Source: CAMYOC01 sp963704875 (GTDB lineage Bacteria > Pseudomonadota > Gammaproteobacteria > Steroidobacterales > XN24). From it: a DNA stretch of 64,000 nt. A program made the translations under genes and the position numbers. The DNA is taken from positions 62,001-126,000 of the forward strand of contig CAVPIA010000008.1 in NCBI GenBank assembly GCA_963704875.1, read 5' to 3'. Position 1 is the first letter of the stretch; each line of letters begins with the position of its first letter. The notes beneath the pieces were generated by a model, which was not told the DNA's origin, made no database searches, and was given only the letters and a program-made list of their open reading frames with translations. Of the stretch, positions 1-7,384 are shown piece by piece.

Positions 1-10
1 CCATGGCCGC

Positions 11-859
11 ATGAGCGACAGCAAGACCAGATTTCCCAGCCTCAAAGGCAAGATCAACGTAGTTCGCTGCAGCGATACGGGCCGGGTGCGTGACCACAAC
101 GAAGATACCGTGGTCGCCGACATGGATATCGGCTTGATGACCCTGGCTGACGGCATGGGCGGGTACAACGCCGGCGAGGTGGCGGCAGAACTGGCTGCAA
201 ATACCGTGACCAAACTGATGCGTGAAGCCGCGGTCCGCAGCAACCGGGGCGAAATCGACCCGCAAAGCGGCCTGATGCAACAGTCCATCGGACTGCGCAA
301 CGCGGTCTCCCGCGCCAACAAGATCATCTGGCAGACAGCTCAAACCCAACCCAACTGTCAGGGCATGGGCACGACCCTGGCGGCCTGCCTGTTTTTTGAC
401 GACCGGGTGTCCATCGCTCACGTCGGCGATTCCCGGGTCTATCGCCTGCGCAACGAGCGCTTCGAGCAGCTGACGCTGGATCACTCTCTGCTACAGGAAC
501 TGGTGGATCGGGGGTTTTATTCGCGTGAAGAGGCGCTACGCTCCACCAACAAGAATTATGTAACACGGGCGCTGGGCGTCGAACCTGCGGTCGAGGTGGA
601 AGTGCAGGAAGAGACCGTCGAGGTCGGGGACATATACATGGTCTGCTCCGACGGTCTGACTGATATGGTAGAAGACGAAGATATTCATTTAACTATCAGT
701 ACGTTTAGTGCTAATCTTCAGACCGTTGCTGAGCAGCTTATCGGGCTCGCCAACGAGAATGGCGGGCGTGATAACGTGACGGTGGCGCTGGCGGAGGTCA
801 ACGCATCCTTCGCAGTGGGAAACGGATTTATTGGTCGCTTGAAGTCCTGGCTCGGTTGA
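11..859 (+). CDS. PP2C-family protein serine/threonine phosphatase
   Basis: A 282-residue PP2C-type (PPM) phosphatase that removes phosphate from Ser/Thr using two metal ions. The whole family motif set is visible: a DGMGG metal-binding motif near residues 47-51, GMGTT near 118, VGDSR near 138-142, a CSDGLTDM motif near 216 and GGRDNVT near 253. No membrane segment or signal peptide is seen, so it should be cytosolic. The ATG overlaps a TGA in another frame at 12-14, which suggests coupling to a gene ending just left of the window. An FHA protein follows 41 bases downstream on the same strand. Together they look like part of a Ser/Thr phosphorylation module whose kinase is not in view. The family is certain; the substrate is unknown. 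Confidence 0.93.
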   Translation: MSDSKTRFPSLKGKINVVRCSDTGRVRDHNEDTVVADMDIGLMTLADGMGGYNAGEVAAELAANTVTKLMREAAVRSNRGEIDPQSGLMQQSIGLRNAVSRANKIIWQTAQTQPNCQGMGTTLAACLFFDDRVSIAHVGDSRVYRLRNERFEQLTLDHSLLQELVDRGFYSREEALRSTNKNYVTRALGVEPAVEVEVQEETVEVGDIYMVCSDGLTDMVEDEDIHLTISTFSANLQTVAEQLIGLANENGGRDNVTVALAEVNASFAVGNGFIGRLKSWLG

Positions 860-900
860 GGGACCGCAGGGCGGCATAGGCAGCAGGAACGGATAGACTC

Positions 901-1602
901 ATGGCAAGACTCGTACTCAGCCTCGAAGGTCAGGTGCTCGCCGAATACAACATGAGCAAGGAGCGCTACACAGTTGGCCGGCTCCCGGACAACGATGTCC
1001 GCATTGACAACCCCGCCGTCAGCGGACACCACTCGCTGATCATCAATATCCTCAACGATTCGTTCCTAGAGGACCTCAACAGCACCAACGGCACCTATGT
1101 CAATGGCAAGCTGATCAAGAAACATGCGTTGCAAAACGGTGACCTGATAACGATCGGGCATCACCAGCTGCGTTTTGTCGATCAGCAGGTCGACGATGTT
1201 GATCAGGATGAGTTCGAGAAGACCATGGTCATCAATCCCCGGTCCCAGGACCGTGCGGCGCTTGATCAGGTCAAACAGGCGGTCAACGCCGCCGCCGGCA
1301 GCAGCAGCGCCGCCAGTCTGCGCGGCGCCCTGCCCACCGCCAAGCTTCAGGTATTGACCGGACAATTTGCGGGCCGCGAATTGAACCTGGTGAAGGCGCT
1401 GACGACATTGGGCCAGACCGGTGGTCATGTCATCGCCGTGACCCGGCGTCCTGACGGTTATTACGTTGTCCGCGTGTCCGGTTCGGACAGCACCAAGGTT
1501 CCTCAGGTCAATGGCCGCGAGATCGGAGCCAAGGCACAGCAACTTGAGGACAGCGACGTGATCGAATTATCTGGCGTAAAGATGGGCTTTTTCAGCACCT
1601 GA
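901..1602 (+). CDS. FHA-domain protein, probably two FHA modules
   Basis: A 233-residue protein with a classical N-terminal forkhead-associated domain, which binds phosphothreonine. The conserved Gly26-Arg27, Ser41-x-x-His44 and Asn-Gly (68-69) residues are all present. The middle (about residues 105-145) is polar and Ala/Ser-rich, like a linker. The C-terminal 90 residues contain a VNGREIG stretch and a closing beta pattern that resembles a second, degenerate FHA fold without the SxxH motif; this is inference. It lies 41 bases behind the PP2C gene on the same strand, so a shared phosphosignalling role is likely. Its end faces the end of alr, 36 bases away. Confidence 0.9.
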   Translation: MARLVLSLEGQVLAEYNMSKERYTVGRLPDNDVRIDNPAVSGHHSLIINILNDSFLEDLNSTNGTYVNGKLIKKHALQNGDLITIGHHQLRFVDQQVDDVDQDEFEKTMVINPRSQDRAALDQVKQAVNAAAGSSSAASLRGALPTAKLQVLTGQFAGRELNLVKALTTLGQTGGHVIAVTRRPDGYYVVRVSGSDSTKVPQVNGREIGAKAQQLEDSDVIELSGVKMGFFST

Positions 1603-1638
1603 TTCACGACGCTGGCGCGCCGCTGCCGGGCGGCCAGA

Positions 1639-2712
1639 TCAGACGACGCGCATCGCCACTCTGCGGGTGACGCCACACAACAGCTCGTAGGGAATCGTCC
1701 CCGCGCGTCGGGCCAGGGTTTCCACCGGCAGTCCTTCGCCCCACAGCAGCACCTCGTCACCGACCTGCGCATCGGGGACGGCCCCCAGGTCTATGGTGAT
1801 CATATCCATCGAGATACGGCCGACGATCCGGCAGATGGCGTCACCGATGCGAACTGGCGTGCCGTTGCCCAGATGTCGCGAATAGCCGTCTCCGTAGCCG
1901 ATAGCGGCCACCCCGATGCGCGTCGGCGAGGGCGCCGTCCACACGCCGCCATACCCGACCCGGCTGCCGGCGGGCACAGTCTTGACCGCGATCAATTCAC
2001 TGGCCAGCGTCATCACCGGCCTCAACCCCAGATCAGCGCCAGTGTCGTGCGAAAACGGCGAAACACCATACAGACCGATCCCCGGCCGGACCCAGTCGGC
2101 TGCTGAGTCTGGCCAGGCGAGCATGCCGGCGGTGTTTGCGATCGTGCGTTCGCCAGGCAATCCCTGAACAACATCGGCGAACAGCCCCAGTTGGGCCTTG
2201 GTCGCCGGGTCGTCGGGATCATCAGCGTTGGCCAGATGGGTCATCAGATTTGCCGGCCCGCGCACCGCCGCGCAATTGCGCAGTCGGTGCGCCAGCTCAG
2301 CTGCAGATGCGGGCTCGAACCCCAGTCGATTCATGCCGGTGTCGAGCTTTAGCCATACCGGATAGCGGTGACCCGGAGGCGCGGAATCAAGCATCGCCAG
2401 TTGTTCCGGCGCATGCACCACCAGCTCCAGATCGAGCTGAGCGGCAAGCTTCATCTGTTCGGGATGGAACAGGCCTTCGAGCAGGACGACGCGATTGGTA
2501 AGACCCGCTTTGCGAATCGATACCCCTTCCTCGAGTCTGGCCACGGCGAATGCATCAGCCTCGGCCAGGGCCCTGGCTACCGGCACGATGCCGTGGCCAT
2601 AGCCGTCGGCCTTGATCACCGCCATGATCCGCGCTGCCCGATCTCCACGCAGGGCGCGGAGGTTCGCTCTCAGGGCTGCGCTGTCTATGGTCGCCCGTGC
2701 GGCCCGGTTCAC
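1639..2712 (-). CDS. alr: alanine racemase
   Basis: PLP-dependent interconversion of L- and D-alanine, supplying D-Ala for peptidoglycan. It has 357 residues, the usual length. The PLP lysine is in VIKADGYGHG (Lys34), and the C-terminal domain carries the GYGDGY motif with the second catalytic base (Tyr, about residue 250). The start is GTG, overlapping the dnaB stop by four bases (GTGA), so translation is probably coupled to dnaB. Being last in rplI-dnaB-alr matches the order in pseudomonads and other gammaproteobacteria. Confidence 0.97.
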   Translation of the reverse strand: MNRAARATIDSAALRANLRALRGDRAARIMAVIKADGYGHGIVPVARALAEADAFAVARLEEGVSIRKAGLTNRVVLLEGLFHPEQMKLAAQLDLELVVHAPEQLAMLDSAPPGHRYPVWLKLDTGMNRLGFEPASAAELAHRLRNCAAVRGPANLMTHLANADDPDDPATKAQLGLFADVVQGLPGERTIANTAGMLAWPDSAADWVRPGIGLYGVSPFSHDTGADLGLRPVMTLASELIAVKTVPAGSRVGYGGVWTAPSPTRIGVAAIGYGDGYSRHLGNGTPVRIGDAICRIVGRISMDMITIDLGAVPDAQVGDEVLLWGEGLPVETLARRAGTIPYELLCGVTRRVAMRVV

Positions 2713-4106
2713 CCGTAGGCCTCGCCTCCGAAGTTCTCCGGAAGATAGTTCTCGAATTTGGTGTATTCACCAAGGAACGTCAGATGGACCTCGCCGATCG
2801 GCCCGTTACGTTGCTTCGCGATGATGATGTCGGCGATCCCCTTGCGCATGGTTTCCTTGTTGTACACCTCATCGCGGTAGATAAATGCGATCAGATCTGC
2901 ATCCTGCTCAATGGCGCCGGATTCGCGCAGGTCTGACATGACCGGGCGCTTGTCGGTGCGCTGCTCGACGCTTCGATTGAGCTGGGATAATGCGATCACC
3001 GGGACTCGCAACTCCTTGGCCAGGGCCTTCAGCGACCGCGATATCAGCGACAGCTCGGTCGCACGGTTCTCGGTGTTCCCGGATACCTGCATCAGCTGGA
3101 TGTAATCGATCACGATCATGCCGAGCCCATGCTCGCGGGACAATCTACGGGACCGGGCGCGGACTTCGGTCGGGCTCATCGCCGGCGTGTCGTCGATGAA
3201 TATCTTGGCCTCCGACATGATCGTCACCGCCGCATTGATCCGGTGCCAGTCCTCGTCGGTAAAATTACCGGTGCGAAGATGCGACTGGTTGACCCGGCCG
3301 AGACTGGAAATCATGCGAAATGACAATTGCTCGGCCGACATTTCCATGGAGAAGATGGCGACTGCTTTCTTGCCACTTATCGCGGCGTTCTCTGCCAGGT
3401 TCATGGCAAAGCTGGTCTTGCCCATCGATGGGCGGCCGGCGACGATCACCAGGTCACCCGGCTGCAGCCCCGCAGTCATCTTGTCCAGGTCATCAAATCC
3501 GCTGGAGATGCCGGTGATGTGGCCGTCCGAGTTATACAACTCATCAAGACGATCGATGGTATCCGGCAGGATCTTGCGCAACTCGACAAAGCCGGAACCG
3601 CGGCGCTGACCCCGCTCAGCGATCTCGAACACCCGGCGTTCGGCCTCGTCGATAAGATCTGCGGCATCGCGTCCGTCTGAACCCGACGCGCTTGATGCGA
3701 TTTCGCCGCCGACGCTGATCAGCTCGCGCAACATCGCCCGTTCACGGACGATGTTGCCGTAGGCAAGGATATTTGCGGCGCTGGGTGTATCCCGCGCCAG
3801 CTGACCGAGATAGGCCAGCCCGCCAGCGCCATCGAGATCGCCATGGCGGGCCAGAAATTCTGACACCGTCACCGCATCACAGGGTTGACTCTGCTCGGCC
3901 AGTTCGCCGATCGCGTTGAAGATAAGCCGATGATCGTGCCGGTAAAAGTCACTGGCGACGACCACGTCGGCGATACGGTCCCAGGCCGAATTGTCGATCA
4001 TCAATCCGCCGATCACAGACTGTTCGGCTTCTACCGAATGCGGTGGAACCCGAATCGAGTCAGCGCCCGAGAAGGACGATTCCTGTGTTGACGCTACGCC
4101 GGCCAC
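2709..4106 (-). CDS. dnaB: replicative DNA helicase DnaB
   Basis: Hexameric 5'-3' replicative helicase, 465 residues. The N-terminal primase-binding domain (about 15-125) begins with VPPHSVEAEQSVIGG. The RecA-like C-terminal domain carries Walker A (GRPSMGKT, near 225), Walker B hydrophobics ending in DYIQLM, and the DnaB-type LRESGAIEQDAD element. No intein interrupts it. The start appears to be GTG: no ATG precedes the conserved N-terminus in frame, and the Shine-Dalgarno sequence is poor. It lies 72 bases after rplI and overlaps alr by four bases. Confidence 0.97.
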   Translation of the reverse strand: MAGVASTQESSFSGADSIRVPPHSVEAEQSVIGGLMIDNSAWDRIADVVVASDFYRHDHRLIFNAIGELAEQSQPCDAVTVSEFLARHGDLDGAGGLAYLGQLARDTPSAANILAYGNIVRERAMLRELISVGGEIASSASGSDGRDAADLIDEAERRVFEIAERGQRRGSGFVELRKILPDTIDRLDELYNSDGHITGISSGFDDLDKMTAGLQPGDLVIVAGRPSMGKTSFAMNLAENAAISGKKAVAIFSMEMSAEQLSFRMISSLGRVNQSHLRTGNFTDEDWHRINAAVTIMSEAKIFIDDTPAMSPTEVRARSRRLSREHGLGMIVIDYIQLMQVSGNTENRATELSLISRSLKALAKELRVPVIALSQLNRSVEQRTDKRPVMSDLRESGAIEQDADLIAFIYRDEVYNKETMRKGIADIIIAKQRNGPIGEVHLTFLGEYTKFENYLPENFGGEAYG

Positions 4107-4178
4107 TGCCTGCCACTACCCGCTCGCAAATGAAGCCTGACGATAACACAGGCCTGCGCCCGGGCTGGCATGGCGAAT

Positions 4179-4646
4179 TTAGTCCTGGTCCGACGGGGCG
4201 TCTTCTGCCGCGACCGTGATCATCAACTCTACGGAGACGTCGGCATGCAGGTGAATCTCTACCGGGTGCTCGCCAAGCAAGCGCAGCGGGCCATCGTGCA
4301 AACGCACTTCACTGCGTTCCAGTGCGACGCCCGCAGCCGTCGCCGCTTCGGCAATGTCTATGGTTCCGACCGAACCAAACAGCTTGCCTTCCTCGCCGGC
4401 CTTGGCGGTGATCACCAACTGCAATTCGCCGACCTTTTCAGCCCGGGCCTGAGCCACTCCGAGCTCCCCGGCTGCCTTGGCTTCAAGCTCTGCCCGGCGG
4501 GCTTCAAATGCGGCCAGATGAGCCTCAGTGGCGAGCGTCGCTTTGCCCTGAGGGATCAGATAATTACGTCCGTAACCGGCGCGGACTTTGACTTTGTCGC
4601 CAATGCCACCGAGATTCTCGACTTTCTCAAGCAGAATTATTTCCAT
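4179..4646 (-). CDS. rplI: 50S ribosomal protein L9
   Basis: Large-subunit protein L9, 155 residues, slightly longer than E. coli L9. It starts MEIILLEKVENLGGIGDKV and continues with the family signature GYGRNYLIPQGKA. A central helix of charged and Ala residues (about 40-75) links to the C-terminal rRNA-binding domain. It is the last ribosomal gene of rpsF-rpsR-membrane protein-rplI and is followed by dnaB. Confidence 0.97.
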   Translation of the reverse strand: MEIILLEKVENLGGIGDKVKVRAGYGRNYLIPQGKATLATEAHLAAFEARRAELEAKAAGELGVAQARAEKVGELQLVITAKAGEEGKLFGSVGTIDIAEAATAAGVALERSEVRLHDGPLRLLGEHPVEIHLHADVSVELMITVAAEDAPSDQD

Positions 4647-4694
4647 GTCTACCTACCCGGGCCAAGCACCCGGACCTCCGTCTAGCTAAAAACG

Positions 4695-5570
4695 TTATCG
4701 CGCTGATGTCTCGCCGCGACCCCTGAAATCAATCCAATTGTCAGCCAGGCCAACAGCGGCCAACAGCGGTGCTGCAAATCCCATCATGAAGATCAGGACC
4801 AGATAAACCACTGCGATCACGCCGGCTGGCCACTGCCGCCGGGCCGCCATGTCATGCACGGCTCCCAGGCCCTGCAATGCCAGCGCCGCAACTGCCACGG
4901 TCAGCAGACTGGCGAAGGCCAGCTGGCCGCTGGCAATGACCAGCACCAGCAATACCACCGCCAACCCGGCCAAAACCCGTCCCAGCCGCAAGCTGCGAAA
5001 CGCGATAGCAAATGCGCCCGATCCGGCTAGCGACGCATGCAGGCTCATGCCGACAAACAAACCCAGCAACGCGGCCAGCATCAGCGATGCGGCGAGCGCG
5101 CCGGGCAAAATGCCCAGCATCACCTGTAACATTTCATCACCGGCGCCTGTTTCAGCCATCAGCGGCTGTAACTCCTGCAACAAACGTCCAGACCATCCGC
5201 CGCCGCTCTGATCCAGACTTGCGATCAGGAACCCGGCTGCCAGCAGCCCGCCGACGGTCGCCATCTGCGCACACATGCTCAGCGAGCCGGTGCCCCGCAG
5301 CAGTGTCGCCAGTCCAACCGCGGGTGCCCACAGGACCAGCGCGGCAATCATTGCGGATAGCGGCGTCGCGCCGCCAATCCAGCTTGCAACCAGCAATACT
5401 GCGGTCGCCACTGCTGCCGCACCCCAGCCTGCGGCTGGGCCACGTTTGAGCGTCGCCAGGACGAGAACGCCGGAGCCAATGATCCCGAGCAGCGGAATCA
5501 AGGCCAGCGCGGCCGCAACCAGTCCGGCCCGATACTCCCGCCCGACGACCCATTCCGCGAACTGCTTCAT
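4695..5570 (-). CDS. polytopic membrane protein between rpsR and rplI (DUF2232-like)
   Basis: A 291-residue very hydrophobic protein with about seven to eight predicted membrane segments, rich in Ala, Leu, Val and Gly. A membrane protein of similar size sits between rpsR and rplI in Pseudomonas and relatives, where it is annotated as hypothetical or DUF2232; position and hydropathy support the same family here. It starts ATG at 5568-5570, 29 bases after rpsR, and ends 48 bases before rplI, so it is co-transcribed with ribosomal protein genes. No catalytic motif is visible and the function is unknown. Confidence 0.75.
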   Translation of the reverse strand: MKQFAEWVVGREYRAGLVAAALALIPLLGIIGSGVLVLATLKRGPAAGWGAAAVATAVLLVASWIGGATPLSAMIAALVLWAPAVGLATLLRGTGSLSMCAQMATVGGLLAAGFLIASLDQSGGGWSGRLLQELQPLMAETGAGDEMLQVMLGILPGALAASLMLAALLGLFVGMSLHASLAGSGAFAIAFRSLRLGRVLAGLAVVLLVLVIASGQLAFASLLTVAVAALALQGLGAVHDMAARRQWPAGVIAVVYLVLIFMMGFAAPLLAAVGLADNWIDFRGRGETSAR

Positions 5571-5599
5571 GGGGCCGGTACCCTGTTCACCAGCGGCAA

Positions 5600-5824
5600 T
5601 CAGTGGCGGTCGGTGTAAGGCAGCAGCGCAAGGAAGCGCGCACGCTTTACCGCCGTTGCCAGCTGCCGCTGATAGTTGGCTTTGGTCCCGGTGATGCGGC
5701 TGGGCACGATCTTGCCAGTCTCGGTGATATACGCCTTCAGCGTGGCGAGATCCTTGTAATCGATCTCTTTGACGCCTTCAGCGGTAAAACGGCAAAACTT
5801 TCTGCGACGAAAAAAACGAGCCAT
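5600..5824 (-). CDS. rpsR: 30S ribosomal protein S18
   Basis: Small-subunit protein S18, 74 residues, normal length. It is basic, and the conserved core is clear: FCRFT near the N-terminus, DYKDLATLKAYITETGKI in the middle and RITGTKANYQRQLATAVKRAR to the end. S18 pairs with S6 on the platform of the 30S subunit, and rpsF lies 43 bases upstream. There is no priB-like gene between rpsF and rpsR, unlike E. coli. Confidence 0.97.
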   Translation of the reverse strand: MARFFRRRKFCRFTAEGVKEIDYKDLATLKAYITETGKIVPSRITGTKANYQRQLATAVKRARFLALLPYTDRH

Positions 5825-5867
5825 GGTTAGTGTCCTTTAATCTGTTGGTTTGCAGACGACGCAGAGC

Positions 5868-6425
5868 CTAGGCGGCCGCGCCCTTGTCAGCGTCCGATGC
5901 GGCCGGCGCGTCGTCGGAAGCATCAGCGGAGTCCTTCGACTCTGGCTTCTCTTCTGACTCTGCCTTTTCTTCTGGCTTAGTCTTTTCTTCTGACTTTTCT
6001 TCTGCCTTTGGCTTTTCTTCGTCGCGCGACTCTCTGGCACTATCCGCTCGACTGTCATCGCGATCATCGCTATCGTCGCGACGACGCGGGGGGCGATCAT
6101 CCGACTCGCTGCTCTTGGCCATCGGCGACGCCTCGGTGACCGCTTCGTCCCTGTGGATCACCAGATGACGCAGAACCGCATCGTTAAAACGAAACGCGCC
6201 CAGCAATTCATCCAGGGCGGACTTTCCGCACTCGATGTTGAACAGCACATAGTGTGCCTTGTGGATCTTGTTGATCGGATGGGCGAGCTGGCGACGACCC
6301 CAGTCTTCCTGGCGGTGAATCTTGCCATTGTCGGCCTCGATGATTCCGCGATAACGCTCGACCATCGCCGGGACCTGCTCGCTCTGGTCCGGATGGACCA
6401 GGAATACGATTTCGTAGTGACGCAT
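5868..6425 (-). CDS. rpsF: 30S ribosomal protein S6 with an unusually long charged tail
   Basis: Small-subunit protein S6. Residues 1 to about 97 are a normal S6 fold, starting MRHYEIVFLVHPDQSEQV and including the RRQLAHPINK motif. After that comes a low-complexity tail of about 85 residues, first Asp/Arg/Ser-rich, then repeated Glu-Glu-Lys units, ending in Ala/Asp. The total of 185 residues compares with about 131-135 in E. coli. The tail is one uninterrupted reading frame with its own purine-rich repeat, so it looks genuine. An AAAGGGG-type ribosome-binding site precedes the ATG. Confidence 0.96.
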   Translation of the reverse strand: MRHYEIVFLVHPDQSEQVPAMVERYRGIIEADNGKIHRQEDWGRRQLAHPINKIHKAHYVLFNIECGKSALDELLGAFRFNDAVLRHLVIHRDEAVTEASPMAKSSESDDRPPRRRDDSDDRDDSRADSARESRDEEKPKAEEKSEEKTKPEEKAESEEKPESKDSADASDDAPAASDADKGAAA

Positions 6426-6447
6426 ACATTTCCCCTTTCGGATTAGA

Positions 6448-6477
6448 GCCGTCCGCCGGCGTCAGCCACGGTACGGC
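6448..6477 (-). promoter_or_regulatory. candidate S6:S18-type leader hairpin upstream of rpsF
   Basis: In the transcript leading to rpsF, 22 bases before the ATG, is a compact hairpin. An outer GCCGT/ACGGC stem is extended by CCG/CGG past a single bulged A, and an inner GGC-TGAC-GCC stem-loop follows with unpaired CCG-adjacent bases. Autoregulatory S6:S18-binding leaders with a conserved CCG are known upstream of rpsF in many bacteria. The match to that consensus here is my judgement from the fold alone. Confidence 0.35.
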
Positions 6478-6604
6478 AAGGAGTGTCCAATTTGTGTGTT
6501 GCCGCATCAGTCTGCCTGTTGCCCCCGCGGGCACAGCCCTGACACAGCCGCGCAATGGTACTGGAGGCCAGCCGGCCAGGCAAGCCAGTATTGACTGTAT
6601 ACGG

Positions 6605-7381
6605 CTAGGCGCCGATTCTCGCGGCCCGCGCGAAATACAGACAAACACCCGCCGCCACCGACACGTTGAGGCTCTCCACACTCCCGGTCATTGGCAGTCG
6701 CATCAGCAGATCGCAGTTCTCCCGGGTCAGACGCCTCAATCCACGCCCTTCGGAACCCATCACCAGCGCCAGGGGTCCGGACAAGTCGACCGCGAACAAG
6801 TCTGTCTCCGTCTCACCGTCCGTTCCGACACGCTGGATCCCCCGCTGCCCCAGCATTCGCAGCGTCCGGGCAAGATTGGTCACCTGGATAAACGGAACGG
6901 TTTCCGCCGCACCGGAAGACACCTTGCGCGCCGTCGCGGTCAGGCCTGAAGCACGGTCTTTGGGCGCGATAACCGCATCGACGCCTGTCGCATCCGCGGT
7001 GCGCAAGCAGGCACCCAGGTTATGCGGATCCTGAACCCCGTCGAGTATCAGCAGCAATGGCGGCCGGCCCGCGAGTTCAAGGCCATCCAGCAACGACTCC
7101 AGATCCCGCTCCCCACCCGCAGCTCGCGGCTGTATAACTGCCATCACACCCTGATGGACAGCGCCGTCGCTGGCCTGATCCAGCACCCTCCGGTCCACCG
7201 CCTGCGGACGGATACCGGCTGCTTCGGCAAGCTCGCTTATCTGTTCCAGGCGCTGGTCGCTGCGTTCTCTGGCGAGCTTCAACTCCCTGACCCGCTCCGG
7301 CACCGTGCGCAGCAGGTGCGACACCGCATGCAGGCCGAAGACGAGATTTGTCTCATCCCGGGGTTTGGGCCGGCGTCCCAT
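6605..7381 (-). CDS. rlmB: 23S rRNA (guanosine-2251-2'-O)-methyltransferase
   Basis: SPOUT-family methyltransferase of 258 residues that methylates G2251 of 23S rRNA using SAM. The N-terminal substrate-binding domain starts with VFGLHAVSHLLR. The C-terminal trefoil-knot domain has LDGVQDPHNLGACLRTA (about 132-150), VMGSEGRGL (about 208-216) and the closing MTGSVESLNVSVAAGVCLY. It follows rnr with a three-base gap, as in E. coli. Confidence 0.96.
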   Translation of the reverse strand: MGRRPKPRDETNLVFGLHAVSHLLRTVPERVRELKLARERSDQRLEQISELAEAAGIRPQAVDRRVLDQASDGAVHQGVMAVIQPRAAGGERDLESLLDGLELAGRPPLLLILDGVQDPHNLGACLRTADATGVDAVIAPKDRASGLTATARKVSSGAAETVPFIQVTNLARTLRMLGQRGIQRVGTDGETETDLFAVDLSGPLALVMGSEGRGLRRLTRENCDLLMRLPMTGSVESLNVSVAAGVCLYFARAARIGA

Positions 7382-7384
7382 ACG

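Noticed and set aside
1610..1637. Terminator between the FHA gene and alr
   Set aside because: A short CTGGC/GCCAG dyad exists but without a T-run and with a long loop.
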